This document shows positions 36,801-49,000 of a stretch of DNA of 64,000 bases, piece by piece; position 1 is the stretch's first letter, and every line of letters starts with the position of its first letter. Under the pieces are notes generated by a model. That model had not been told where the DNA came from, did not search any database, and saw nothing but the letters and a program-made list of their open reading frames with translations. The DNA comes from Datnioides undecimradiatus (Eukaryota; Chordata; Actinopteri; Lobotiformes; Datnioididae): positions 7,316,332-7,380,331 of the forward strand of contig WARS01000029.1 in the NCBI GenBank assembly GCA_008933995.1, read 5' to 3'. The translations under genes were made by a program, and so were the position numbers.

Positions 36801-37946
36801 TGTACATTTTTAAGGCTGGAGCCAGCAAATGGTTGAGATTTTTGCTTGAAAAGCGACAGAAACCATCAGCTGATCATCAGAATAGTTGCGAATAAGTTTA
36901 ATTTGAACAGCTTTAATTGTGGCCCAGGAGCAATAGGAAGTTTTTTTTCTTTTAGGGGTGTTTTGTTGACCAAGCCCAGCAATGAAAGGCAGTCCATTAT
37001 TCGCAGCAGGACTTTCCACTTTGCACGTTCCATATGTTCCTCACACTGTTGCCATACAACCAGAGCGGTTGTAGCGCAGACAAAGACAATATTTGGTTTA
37101 GCAGCTCATAAAGTTTAGCTTTATCAGGTGTAGCTAAACATAGAGGCGGGTCTTTGAGGGATTTCCTGTAAGCAGTTATGCAGATTATGGTTTTTTCCAT
37201 TTCTGTATTCAGTCAGAAGAGATCAGTCATCATACGTCGCATGCACACAGAGTCACTTCAGTTGTGATGAAGCATTTAAAAAGTGATTTGTAAACAAGTC
37301 AAAGACCGGAGTGGATGTGGTAACAAAACCCCAGCTTCCACTGCTAGAGCTCTTAATGTGACCTGGTGCCAGCAACACTCTGGTGTGAGTACTAGAAGCT
37401 GCTGGCTGTCACACGTTTGTGTTACTCTGTCGCAATTAGACCAGAGGAGCAAATCTGTTTTTCTTTTTTTTTTTTTCCAAGCCAGGCTGTGTCTTCCTTT
37501 CAGGCCAGGCTAGGAAGCTACTGTGTGTGAGTGTATGAGTTTACTCTTCCTACGAAGAAAAAGGCACTCGGCAGTGAGGCGGCAGGCGAAGAAGCAGTTA
37601 TTCTCAGATGTTGTGGCTACAAGTTAGATGACCTTTCACTACTCAAACAACAAATTAATGATGAAGTGCAAACATAGACCTGTTCGCTGTTGGCCCAGTG
37701 TATTAAGTGAGAGCTCATACAATAAGTTGATTGACAGGAAATTAAATATTTGGTAATTTGTTTTTAAGCTCACATTGTAACTGTTGTCTGGCTGTAGCTC
37801 CTCAGTTTTTAGGATTTGCAGCTTTTTGGTGTTTTTAAGTTCTTCTTTACCATCTAGCAGCTTTACCATGTCTCTTTTCTGATGTTTGTAAGCAATTCGC
37901 TCAGCAGTAACACTCAATTACGGCTCTGTCACCGCCTCTCTTTCAG
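33815..37946 (+). other. acsbg2: acsbg2 intron 1
   Basis: A 4.1-kb intron with no recognisable exon or repeat beyond short homopolymers. Small open frames on both strands lack family resemblance. Confidence 0.6.
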
Positions 37947-38082
37947 TGACTGTGTGTGAACCCTCCGCCATGTCTGAAGCTGTGGTGATGGGGCCTGCCC
38001 AAGAGGGCGGCCTCCTGGAGTCCTCCTGCGGCGCAGGAGACAGCGTGGCCTCCCTTGATGACATCAATGTGGATACAGCAAA
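37947..38082 (+). CDS. acsbg2: acsbg2 exon 2 (start codon, residues 1-37)
   Basis: The acceptor is CTTTCAG|TGACTG and the ATG is at 37970. Reads [14 protein letters not shown] then [14 protein letters not shown]. It has no known domain. The donor AA|GTACGT splits an asparagine codon. Confidence 0.87.
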
Positions 38083-41000
38083 GTACGTCCACGCCAACGC
38101 ATCCCCAGCACCTTGACACCGCCGTCTCAAGAGCTTTAGTTCCCGACGTGGGTCTTAGACGATGAATCTCAGGGAGTCACAAGTTAGAGAAGAAGATGAA
38201 AATCATTTTCCTGCTTCGTGATGGCAGACAAATGTGCCACCTAGGTTAGAGACCCAATACTCAATAGAAGTAGTTCACATAATGTTAGTAATTACAGAGT
38301 TAACTTGTAATCAAACTTGTTTCATCACTTTTGGTTTGTCCTTGAAGCTTTAATTTAATCCACTAATAACACAAACCTAACTTTAAAACTATAATCACGA
38401 GGGTTTATAGGATTTATAGTGGAGATGAAGGCATAATATGAACTTTCAGGTCGATGATGAGTTCGACGGTGTGTTGGGAGCCACAGATTTTTCCGACTGA
38501 CTCGGTGCAGGCTCAGATTTGCGCCTCTGGTTTTCCCCTCTGATGCGCCGGTCACTCTGGGACTCTCCTCTCCTGTGTTATGTGACATGTTTTCCCCTTT
38601 CTATTTCTGCAGCGAGTCCTCGGAGGAAGAGTCCACGGGGGAAAGGGAAGAGGAGATCGGCGCACGTAATGAAGTCACCAGCAACACCAAGACGACAGAG
38701 GCCCCTGCTGAGCACATGTCAAACACACAGACAGGTGAGGACTCAAGAAAACCCACCAGGTCGACTGTGTTTGCTCTTTCGTTGCCTCTCCCTGAACTCT
38801 AACATTAATGTGGGTGGTGCAGCTGGATTAAATTGATGATAAGCAGTATAGAAACACATCTGGCCTTTATTCTGAGCTCAGTCACTGTGTTGGCTCTTAT
38901 CGCTGAAGTCAGCATTAGTGAATGTGTTTGTTTTTTTTGTTGTTTTTTTTTTCCGACAATTTTTTTTCCTGAGGAAGTGCGTTAAGCCGAAGTTCCCACA
39001 TTCTCTGGCAGAACAGTTCGACTTTCCTTTTCCTGCCTTCAGCCTCCCCTCTGACATTCCTTCCTCCCTCAGTCACTGAGGGGAAAAATACACAGACTTC
39101 CTAATGAATCATGTTTGTTTACATAACGCAAGGTTTTGCTCACATTACGAAATACAGCTGACCTGATTTCATGGAAATCTTAATGGGTTTAAAGTTAATT
39201 AAAGTGAACAGAGAACGCTGTGATGATGATGGACCTTCATAACAACATTAAATCACTGGAGTGGTAAATCTATTAAATCCGCTCTTGTCATTAGAAATCA
39301 GCTTTACAAAGATTTACTTAATGAACGAATGATGATTGGATGCTTTACTTGAACTCACTGTACATGTCTGTTGCTAGTGGAAAGACTCACCGTCCTGCCC
39401 ACGCACCTGCTCTGTGTACCGATGAGCATCTGTTTGTGCACCATCATGTCTGCTACATGACGGCGCTGTAGTATATCCACCCAGTATCCTGCTGTCTGCT
39501 GGGTCACTGACACACTCTGAAACACATGACGCAGGCGGAAAATCTGCTGTTATTCGTTTATGTTTTTGTTTATTCTATTGGTTCCATGGCTTATGACCAT
39601 TTTGGGGTCACCAAAGCATTTCCCAGGATCATTAAAGATAGGTCCCACCATGTAAGAAGAGATGACGGTCAGACAGATTGCAAACCAGCCACCCTTATAC
39701 CCTCTACTTTATCAGTCACATTGAAGGTTACTGCACTGAAATGGCGCCGATAATCCATCAGCTCGCACATCTGTCAGCTGCGCGGCTGCGAGAGGCTGAA
39801 CCAGGAAGTCGATGTGTAAATCAGCAGTTGACAGTTGGGCTTGTTATCTTAGTGTTTGCTCAGCAAGTTTGGCCGACATGCAAGCTTCTTTCACAGCTTT
39901 ACAGAGGAGCCGACTGCTCACTGCTTTGGCATGGCAGGAATTACCTGCAATGTTTTTCTTAAAGCAAAAATGTCATATCATAGATGTGATACTTTACATG
40001 ACAAATGAGATAAAAGAATCTAGAAAACTGAAACTACAGAGCAGCAAAGGTAGCGCGGGACATTCAGAGTTTTGAAATCAGCCCGTGAGGTTGGTTTAAA
40101 AGTGAGATAATACGACCTTACCAAATCTACCTTGGTAATTTGCTCGGGAGCCTGTGTTTGTTACAACATGAGGCTGTCTCATGTGGAGATTAGAGGCAGA
40201 AGGAGCTTATTGTTTTCTTTTTAACATTTTTAGTTAAAACTCAGCGCCCAAACTCCCTGTCAGTGGCAGCAGCAGGAGAGCCCGGCCTGTGGACGTCACA
40301 GGAGGATGCAGAGGTGAAGCTGAGGATGGGCGGCTCTGGCCTGGATGCTGAGCCCCCTCTGACTGTCCATCAGATGTTCACCTCGGCTGTGGAGCGCTTT
40401 GGTGACTATACGGCTCTGAGCTGGAAGGAGGGCGAGCAGCAGAAGAGCCTGAATTACAGAGAATACTACCAGACCTGCCGCACCGCTGCCAAGAGCTTCC
40501 TGAAGGTACTGTTTACCCACTGAGCGGTCCAGTATACACACATCAGTCATTCATGAAGGGACCAAAGCACTGGATGAAACATGACATTGGAATTTGTCAC
40601 CGTCATTCACATTTTCACAATTTACTGACATTTTATCGTCTTGTCGTGCGTTCACTGCAGCTGTGGCGCCCTTCATTATGTTGATGTTTTGACTAATGAG
40701 TAGCCCATTAATACATAATTGAATGAGTACTTAACACCCATGGGTTGGGCAACACCTCGTTCTCATACTTTGCCTTCATTTTGAGCCCAAGTACACACCT
40801 CTAAGCTTTCGGGACAAGTCTATCCACAGGCCGATAGACCGGCACATAAACACCCAGCAGAACAGCTTCTGTGGTGTTCAGTGCTACAGTCGGTCGACCG
40901 AAACAGTTCAGTGTTTCAGTGCAGGAGCATTTTAGGACCTGGCATCGTGCAATAAGAGAAACTCCTCAGTTTAGTCTAATTTCAGAGTATTTAAAACTCA

Positions 41001-41191
41001 ATCACAGAGCGAGATTAATCTGCGATGTGTTTGCTCCTCAAAGAATAAAGCATCTGCCCTCAGTAACAATTCTTCTTCACTATCAAAAGGTCAGAATCTC
41101 TGTTTTGTTTCAAACAATCCACTTTTGTTTCTTAAAGTCGTGTCTAAGTCGGTCTAGACAATACATGACGCAGTGCGAAGGAGTCGGCCTG

Positions 41192-41233
<42 letters not shown>

Positions 41234-44200
41234 CAGCTCCAGACAGGCCTCAGTTCGTACAGGACAGAGCACGTTATTGTTTATGGTGAAACCCAACACA
41301 GTTAGTCAGCTTGGAGACTCAGCAGGAGTCGTGTACACACACACGTTAACAGACACTGGCACGTGTCTGTGTCCCAACACATACAAACGTAACCCGCTCA
41401 TACTGCCTCTTGAGGATGCAACATGAACGTGAAGCAAAGCTCACAGTGTAATGAGGAGGAAGTCAGCGACCGGTTCACGTTTCAATCTGCGGTAGCCGAG
41501 CTTCAAACGTCAGGCCACAGATTATATTCCAACGGCTGTTACAACAGACTTCATACGAGTTATTTAAAAAGCTCGCCGCGGCGTTAAACTAGGTATCAGT
41601 TTGCATTGTGACAGTCGTGTGTACGTTTGGCCTTAAATGTGTTTCCATAGTAACGGCTTCCGTGGCAATGCGCTCCAAGCAACCCCATCGCTCAGGAAAT
41701 TGACTGATCGGTGCAAAACATGCACTGCAGTCTGTCCCATAATGTTCAGATTAACTGAATAAATGAAAGAGGCAGAGAAAAGAGAGAATGCATATATTTG
41801 CAAATCACAGCTACATTTGAAATTTATAAAGCATATCAATTATAAACTATATCTAATATTAATTCAAGTAAATTCATATAATTAATATATAAATTAATAG
41901 ATGCGCAGAATATCCCAATATCATTTGCAGGATTATTTAAGAATTTGTTGTTTTATTTATACAAGAGTATATTTTGTCTTCCCGCAGCTTGGTCTGCAGC
42001 GTTACCATGGCGTCGGCATCCTGGGCTTCAACTCCACCGAGTGGTTCATCTCTGACATCGGGGCCATTTTGGCAGGGTGAGTTTCACGTTCATCTCCGGA
42101 TCTGTGAGTTCACGTGACTGTCAGCGATGAGCTCAGTGTTCCCTCGCTCAGTTTCCTCCCACCGCTGCGTGTTTTCTGTGCGATTGTACTGTGTGCATGC
42201 CGTTCATACCTGAGTGGTGCAATCCAAGACTTGAAATGTGAGTACACCAGAGTGAAGACTCTGGTGTCATCCAGTTCAGCGAAACCGTGTAGTGAAGTAT
42301 GAACTGAGCCCATTGATTTGTCTTGGCCAGAGTTTTAAAGAAACAAACACTGAACAAAAACGGAGAGAATAAAGAAATGTTAGTGAAGCTAAATGTTCAC
42401 TCACACGACAACCACGTAAACTGCTCCCGCACTGATCTGAAAACAGCCGGTGAATGATGAAAGCATCAGGTACGACAGGTTTCTCCAGGTTGGCACAGGG
42501 GGAGAGTTTCATTTGAATCTACGTATCGCTGAGGGTGTCGGAGAACTCGCTCGAGTGCTGACTGGTCCCTGCGTCTGTTTCAGCGGGTTTGCTGTGGGCA
42601 TCTACACCACCAACTCTCCCGAGGCGTGCCAGTACGTAGCAGAAAACTGCAGGGCCAACATCATCGTGGTGGAGAACCACAAACAGCTGCAGAAGATCCT
42701 TCAGGTGAGTTCAAGAGCGAGCGTGAGTCCCTTTTTTTTTGTTGGCTGTTGTCTGCAGTTACATACTCATTACGTTGTGTTCTGTTTGTTCTGTTTGTTC
42801 CCAGGTTGAAGACAAGCTGCCACACTTGAAAGCCATTATCCAGTACAAAGATGCACTAAAAGAGAAGAGACCGAACCTGTACACAGTAAGCAGGCTGCCT
42901 GTGTATCTTAAACATGAAATGATTTATTAAGACCCAGAATCAGCACCATCTCAGTGGTTTTTGTTTGTTCACTGCAGTGGGCTGAGTTCATGGAGCTCGG
43001 GCGCGATGAGCCTGACGAACAGCTCGACGCCATCATCTCCAGCCAGAAGCCCAACCAATGCTGCACACTCATCTACACCTCAGGAACTACAGGCCAGCCC
43101 AAAGGAGTCATGCTCAGCCACGATAATGTAAGTCTCACCAGTGAGTTATAAACCTGTGAGGCGTCACATGTTTGGCTCCTGGGGGTGACAGCAGAAATAC
43201 AACCCTGTTATGTAAAAGCAGATACGTGCAGGTGCAGCTGACAGCTCAGAGAGCTGGCTTCTGCACTGGTTTGGATTCACTGTGAGCACTGTCTACACGT
43301 ACTGACAATGTGCTGGAGTCCTGATCGACCATAGAATCATTAACTCGACCCTCGACTGACTGACACAATGAAAACCTCTCACACGCGCATTTTATTCTAG
43401 TCAAAGTTCAGATAGAAAGGTATAAAACACAAAAACAAGATGTGCCTCTATGTGACCTCTCGTACGTAAAACAATTCCGATGCATCACCATGAGCTATAT
43501 TTGTCTCTCCTTCCTTTCCCGCAGCTGACATGGACCGCACTCTCCACCAGCCGTCACGTGCGCCTGACAGACGCCACTCAGGCTCAGGAGTCGGTGGTCA
43601 GCTACCTGCCGCTCAGCCACATCGCAGCTCAGATGGTCGACATCTGGGTCACCATGAAGGTCGGAGGGGCGACGTACTTCGCTCAGCCAGACGCACTGAA
43701 GGTGAGCGCTGTGGTTACAGGTGAAAACAAATGGGTCTTTCATTTCTTTTAAACGTACAAAGGCGATCCTTGAACTTTTCACCAATCATGTGCACTTCCC
43801 TTAACATGTTTCCATAACAGAAGTGCAGCATGTTATCTGCGGTGTAAAACCGTGCCTGGTATGCGGCGCTGCTGCCTCTCAGGGTTTTTATTTCTCCGAG
43901 CTCTTTTCCATTACCCGTACACATCCGTTAGCACGCGCTAAGTGCGTAATGTCGTTAGCAAAGGCGGTTTACCAAGAGTTGCAGTAAAGGGTAAAAAGAC
44001 ATCCTTAGTGGATGTATGAGCGTGTTACGCTCTGTTTTTCTGCTGATTTCCTCTCCACGTGAGCTGTAATCTACATGCGATATGTGTCTGAACTTCTGCT
44101 TTCTCTGAGCAGGGCTCCCTGGTGAACACTTTGAAGGAGGTGCGTCCCACAGCCTTCATGGGTGTCCCACGTGTCTGGGAGAAGATGCAGGAGAAGATGA

Positions 44201-47200
44201 AGTCTGTGGGGGCCAAGTCTTCGACGGTGCGCAGGAAGGTGGCCGCCTGGGCCAAAGATGTCGGTCTGCAGACCAATCTTACCAAGATGAATCAGTGAGT
44301 ACACGTTATGAAATTACAGCTTTATTTAGACGTGATTTAATTATCCCCGCTTCCTGTTTCCCTGTTTTGGTTCTCTCTTTTTGCTGCAGGTTTTTTTTTT
44401 TTATTCCCCTCATGAAACTGTAGAGACACTGTCAGATCATGCATGTCGCTTTTAGAGACTTAAAATGAGTTTGTGACATTGTGTGTCATTCTTTACAAAG
44501 CAAGAGTCTGGAGCCAAATCCAACCCGTAGCTGTCTAAACAATGTCTAGCTCATGGTGACGGTGAAGGAAAAACGAGCATCAACATGAATCAGTAGGATT
44601 CAGAAACTAGAGACCATGTAGTTTTGTGCAGACAGGCTGCTGCGTGGCTCAAAACACTCACGCTTGCTGTTTTTTCTGTCTCTCGTCAGAGGTGGAGCAG
44701 CAGGCCGCGCACCGCTCAGCTATCACGTAGCCAAAAAGCTCGTGTTCAAGAAGGTGCGTAAGGCCCTGGGCCTGGACCGCTGCAACAAGTGCTACACAGG
44801 CGCCGCTCCCATCACCAAAGACACCCTGGAGTTCTTCCTCAGCCTGGACATTCCTCTGTACGAGCTGTACGGCATGAGCGAGAGCACCGGGCCGCACACC
44901 ATCTCCCTCCCTGAAGCCTTCAAGCTCACCAGGCACGTTTCCCCTTTTACTTACATGCGTGATTTGACATTAAATTTCTATGCACTGACAAATTGGAGCC
45001 AACACAGAATATTGAATTAGAACAATGTTGTTTGGTCCTGCAGCTGTGGTAAGGAGATCCCAGGCTGCAAGACAAAGCTGCACAACCCGGATGAGGAGGG
45101 AAACGGTGAGATCTGCTTCTGGGGCCGCCACGTCTTCATGGGTTACCTCAACACGCCCGACAAGACGGAGGAGGCTCTCGATGCAGAGGGCTGGCTGCAC
45201 TCAGGAGACCTGGGCAAACACGACGAGAACGGGTTCCTCTTCATCACTGGAAGAATCAAAGGTACTTCCTTTCTATTCCTATAGAAAACTAGATAACATC
45301 CAAACCCAAACAGGTCTATGTGCTGCAGCGTCCTCTCAGAGGAGACTGAATCAGTTTGAAGCCTTTTCCTTATCAGTGATTGATCGAACCTGTCCGTTAC
45401 TCTAACCCGTGTGTTTCCTGATGTTTGATTTTTAGAGCTGATCATCACAGCGGGAGGAGAGAACATCCCCCCAGTTCCTATTGAGGACGCGGTGAAGGAT
45501 GCTGTGCCGCTAATTAGTAACGCCATGCTGATCGGAGACAAGAAGAAGTTCCTGTCGATGCTGCTAACCATTAAGGTAAGTGTTGGAGACCGAGACCAGG
45601 AGCTGGAGCCACAAGCATAAAAACCAGAAATGAGTTTAAAAAGTGATGAAATGAAACTTCATGAAGGGTCTTTTGACTCACATTTTACAGATCGCTGTGT
45701 AAAACATTGTTGAACTATGAATGTTAAATCCCTCAGCTTATATTTCATGTAACGTTATCATTTCACCCTCTGTACACATCTGCTCTGAATAGATGGACAC
45801 ATTCATTCATAAATAGCAGTGATGTTGGTCCGTGCAAGCGTTAACACCTCCCCTGGTGCAGACTTTACAGCCAGCACCGTTCTGCTTGTCCACTCTAATG
45901 ATGAGTTAAGGTACAAAAGGGAAGCTGTAATGGTGATACACAGGCTGTAAAAGGCCGTTGAACAGTGAGGAGTATCAGATGATCAGCTGAATGTGTGACT
46001 TGATTTGACAACACTGGAGATACGCATTTCAAAACATAAGCAACTCTGAGCGCTTTAGCATCGTATCTCTGTGCCTGTTTATCTAATCTCAGAAAGAGTC
46101 AATACATCACTTAACTGATAACAAAAGGAGCAGGAGTGAAGACAGAGGCACAGGCCTCATAGATGGTTCCTCTCAGGTGCTGCCCTCTGGTGGTAAAACT
46201 GCAAGATGACGCAGATGGACATTACATTTCCACATTCTGGGTGCATAAATCCTTTAAAAATGAAATGTATTAGGGGAAAAATGAACATGTTTTGACGCCT
46301 TTTGTCTCCAGTGTCAGGTTAATGCAGAGTCAGGTGACCCAGAGGATGAGCTCACACCTGAAGCCGTTGAGTTCTGCAGGAGGTTGGGCAGCAACGCCAC
46401 GCGAGTCTCTGAGATCACAGGCGGCCGAGACCGGGCGGTCCACACCGCCATCCAGGAGGGAATCAACCGAGTCAACGAGAAGGCAACGTCCAACGCTCAG
46501 CGCATTCAAAAGTGGATCGTTCTGGATCGGGATTTCTCCGTTACAGGAGGAGAGCTGGGTGAGTGTGACGGGAGCGCAGAGTTCGCCGATTATTTGATAT
46601 TTGTTTGGAAGGAAGATCATTTGAATACCTTTTGACTTTTGTCCGTTGTTCAGATAAGCTATTTGAATACGTTTCTGTGGAAATTATAATGAACAACAGA
46701 CGACACTACTGATTCACAAATGATGGTCGAGTTGAATTGACAACAAAAATAAGCCAGCTGCACCCTTTAAAACTAAATTTCTTATTTCCTACGTCAACAA
46801 TAAACTTGTGACCTCTCAAGAGCCATATTACAACTCCCCGGACTGGAACCTAATGATCCATTTAATCCCTTTCTATCTACAGTTACTACTATGTAACTAT
46901 AATGTACTACAATAGCATACTTTAATCTCAAGAGTCAGATGGAGCTGACCACATTAGAATTTACTCTTTGTTTTGTTTTCTGACTCTGACAGTTCACTCT
47001 CCTACTGTACATCACTGACAGTCTTAGCACCCTTAGCGCCCCCTGCTGGTGCTTTAACAATAATAATCACAAATTACCACCATACGTCATGAATTCATGT
47101 GTTTAGAAACAAATTAAGTTCTTAAGGCAGCAGATATCTAAATCCTGACAATATGAACTCTTCGTCGACCCACAGGCCCGACCATGAAGCTGAAGCGGCC

Positions 47201-47294
47201 GGTGGTGGTGAAGATGTACAAGGAGCAGATTGAGAACTTTTACAAGGAGCTGGCGACTCCAACGACCCCCGACAACCCGCTGCCTCCCAAATAA
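37970..47294 (+). CDS. acsbg2: acsbg2, bubblegum-family long-chain acyl-CoA synthetase (whole coding span)
   Basis: Catalyses ATP-dependent activation of long-chain fatty acids to acyl-CoA via an acyl-AMP intermediate. Fourteen coding exons from this ATG give 757 residues (human ACSBG2 is about 666, so the N-terminus is longer). Residues 1-85 are acidic and low complexity. The AMP-binding fold follows: P-loop-like [11 protein letters not shown] at 299-309, GAAP at 473-476, YGMSE at 496-500, GWLHSGD at 566-572 and the hinge ITGRIKE at 584-590. All catalytic motifs are intact. Position between rfx2 and mllt1 matches human ACSBG2, which separates it from ACSBG1. One intron has a GC donor. Start choice: the ATG at 37970 has context GCCATGT; an in-frame upstream ATG in exon 1 is an alternative. 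Confidence 0.95.
38613..38734 (+). CDS. acsbg2: acsbg2 exon 3 (residues 38-78)
   Basis: Reads [16 protein letters not shown] then [17 protein letters not shown], an acidic, probably disordered N-terminal segment. The acceptor is TTCTGCAG and the donor ACAG|GTGAGG. Confidence 0.87.
40234..40505 (+). CDS. acsbg2: acsbg2 exon 4 (residues 79-169)
   Basis: Reads [38 protein letters not shown] and [19 protein letters not shown]. This is the start of the conserved bubblegum acyl-CoA synthetase region. Confidence 0.94.
41193..41230. repeat. (TG)n microsatellite
   Basis: About 19 TG units in acsbg2 intron 4. Confidence 0.95.
41988..42076 (+). CDS. acsbg2: acsbg2 exon 5 (residues 170-198)
   Basis: Reads [20 protein letters not shown] then ISDIGAILA, the typical FNSxEWFxSDIGAIxAGG motif of the family. 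The donor is CAGG|GTGAGT. Confidence 0.94.
42584..42704 (+). CDS. acsbg2: acsbg2 exon 6 (residues 199-239)
   Basis: Reads [20 protein letters not shown] then [20 protein letters not shown], the nucleotide-binding core of the large domain. Confidence 0.94.
42805..42885 (+). CDS. acsbg2: acsbg2 exon 7 (residues 240-266)
   Basis: Reads [20 protein letters not shown] then KRPNLYT. It is 81 nt, phase 0 at both ends, with donor ACA|GTAAGC. Confidence 0.93.
42978..43127 (+). CDS. acsbg2: acsbg2 exon 8 (residues 267-316), AMP-binding signature
   Basis: Reads [20 protein letters not shown], then [18 protein letters not shown] and SHDN. It carries the ATP/AMP-binding loop of the ANL superfamily, complete. 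Confidence 0.96.
43525..43701 (+). CDS. acsbg2: acsbg2 exon 9 (residues 317-375)
   Basis: Reads [40 protein letters not shown] and [24 protein letters not shown] is a family signature. Confidence 0.95.
44113..44294 (+). CDS. acsbg2: acsbg2 exon 10 (residues 376-435)
   Basis: Reads [40 protein letters not shown] and [23 protein letters not shown] is the conserved ANL motif. The donor CA|GTGAGT splits a glutamine codon. Confidence 0.95.
44690..44932 (+). CDS. acsbg2: acsbg2 exon 11 (residues 436-516), ends at a GC donor
   Basis: Reads [39 protein letters not shown] and [20 protein letters not shown]. The exon must end at AG|GCACGT: joining to C|TGTGGT gives LTSCGKEI. The nearest GT downstream would run into TAA. 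Confidence 0.92.
45044..45261 (+). CDS. acsbg2: acsbg2 exon 12 (residues 517-589)
   Basis: Reads [40 protein letters not shown] and [20 protein letters not shown]. It includes the ATP-contacting HSGD aspartate and the domain hinge. Confidence 0.95.
45436..45575 (+). CDS. acsbg2: acsbg2 exon 13 (residues 590-636)
   Basis: Reads [40 protein letters not shown] and SMLLTIK, the start of the mobile C-terminal domain. Confidence 0.95.
46179..46193 (-). promoter_or_regulatory. CTCF-like motif
   Basis: The minus strand reads CCACCAGAGGGCAGC, close to the CTCF core. It lies in acsbg2 intron 13. Confidence 0.4.
46312..46558 (+). CDS. acsbg2: acsbg2 exon 14 (residues 637-718)
   Basis: Reads [40 protein letters not shown] and [20 protein letters not shown], the C-terminal domain. 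Confidence 0.94.
47034..47052 (-). promoter_or_regulatory. CTCF-like motif
   Basis: The minus strand reads GCACCAGCAGGGGGCGCTA, nearly identical to the CTCF consensus core. It lies in the last acsbg2 intron. Confidence 0.5.
47176..47294 (+). CDS. acsbg2: acsbg2 last exon (residues 719-757 and stop)
   Basis: Reads [20 protein letters not shown] then [18 protein letters not shown] and TAA (47292-47294). The TPTMKLKRP motif carries the family's conserved C-terminal lysines. The stop lies inside an AATAAA hexamer. Confidence 0.94.
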
Positions 47295-49000
47295 AGCTGC
47301 TCTTCCACCCGTAGGGAGATCCTCACCATCTCCACGTCCTCATTCACCCGACCTCTCCCTGCTCCCTCCTGTAAATGTTTTGATTGCCTTAAGTTCTGTT
47401 TGTTCTGTTTACATGTGTGGGTGTTGTACAAAAGCAAAGCAAATATAAGAAGCCATTGTAAAATAGCTTTATGATTTTTCTTTTTTGAGGAATTCATCTA
47501 TTTATTTGGAATAACAGTGATATCGGGTCGATGAAGTAGCTGCAGCTGGATGTAAGGAAAGCTGATAATTGCACTGCTTTACTTGAGATAAAAAGACGGA
47601 GAATCCAAAAGAAAACAGGTTTATAGGATGTGTTTAGAGGAGTAATTTGTGTTTTTTGAAGATGTTCTTTATTTATTTTCTGCTTGCCAAAGTTTACGTG
47701 GGCCAAATGGGCTTCAAGCGAAGAAACATTTCTATCATCTGAAATCGTATCCAATGTTTACTGGCCTTTTACGTGTATTTGGTGGTTTTTCTCTCGTCTT
47801 TGTCAGCCTGGTTCTAAAGAATAATAATCATTTATTTTGTACATGCGTTCAAAGAGTCAAAGGGTTTCTACAAACGGTAGTTACACTTGCAGAGGTGTAT
47901 TGAAAACTCATAAGTAAAGCATCCAAACTTGTGTTTTTCATGCTGTAAAAACATGTCATTGAAGCCATATCTATTGCCTTTTTGTAAGTGTAAAGTGGTT
48001 TGGTTCTCCAACTGCACACCTGCCTGGTCCTGTTTTTTCCAACAGCCCTCCTGTGTGTAGACCTGCTGTGGTTGTGTGTAACATTGTAAATACGTTTTGC
48101 CTGCATCATCACCTTTCATTTGTCTTTATTTAATTCCCAGTTGATTTTTTTTTTTTGTTTTCCTGCCTTTTATTCAGCAGCCCAGACATCTCACGCATCA
48201 GTTATTTGCACTCAAACATCCTAAAGGTGTAACGGGAATGAAATATGTACAGAAGATAGATTACATGTAGGCTTATGGCAGATATATCAGCTGCATTAGA
48301 GTCGTCCTCATTGGTCTGTTGCCATCTTTTATGCATCACACATTTAAAAAAAACGTTGAAACGCTCACGTCTATCGCCTCCTCGAAGACGTTTCACACGC
48401 CCTTCAAAACAAAACGTTTAATAAAACGTGAAAAGAGGTTGTTGCATTCCAAAGAGACCATCTTGTATATGAAGTAATTGTACATAGGAGCATCGCGGCG
48501 GTATTTGTAGCACTCTGATAGTTCAGCGCGAAGGTTTGGTGGTTGTAGTTCAGTCCATGTAACTGAAGTTCACAAACGGAGCGGTTCGAATGCCCGTGTG
48601 TAAAGTTATATAAGGAAATGATGGTGTTTCAGTGTGTTGGGGTGAGTTTCACACAGACATGAGTTCGCACAACTTCATGAAGCCGAAGTTCACCCAGTAC
48701 ATAGAACCTGAACCGTTGAAGAGCCCGTAACGTACAGGTTTTGTATCTGATACGAACATGAAGTGTGTTATCGGAGGGTTTAATACCAGCACATTATGTC
48801 GGACTCTTCCACTGAAATGTTCAATGAGAACTCACAAGACCCCAGACAGAAAACTGGATCTACCTGACCTTAAAGACAACGTGGACAATTTCAGGGGCTG
48901 AAAGGTTGAAATATGCATAATGCTGCAGGAGGAAAGAGAAGTTGACCATGAATGTTTGTGAGTTTGACCAGTTATGGAATAAAAGTTGATCATACTGATG
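47295..49000 (+). other. acsbg2: acsbg2 3' untranslated region
   Basis: Candidate poly(A) hexamers are at 48420-48425 (followed by GTTGTTG) and 48978-48983 (followed by TGATGTGTGG, a good GU-rich element). The second fits a distal end near 49,000. Confidence 0.55.
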
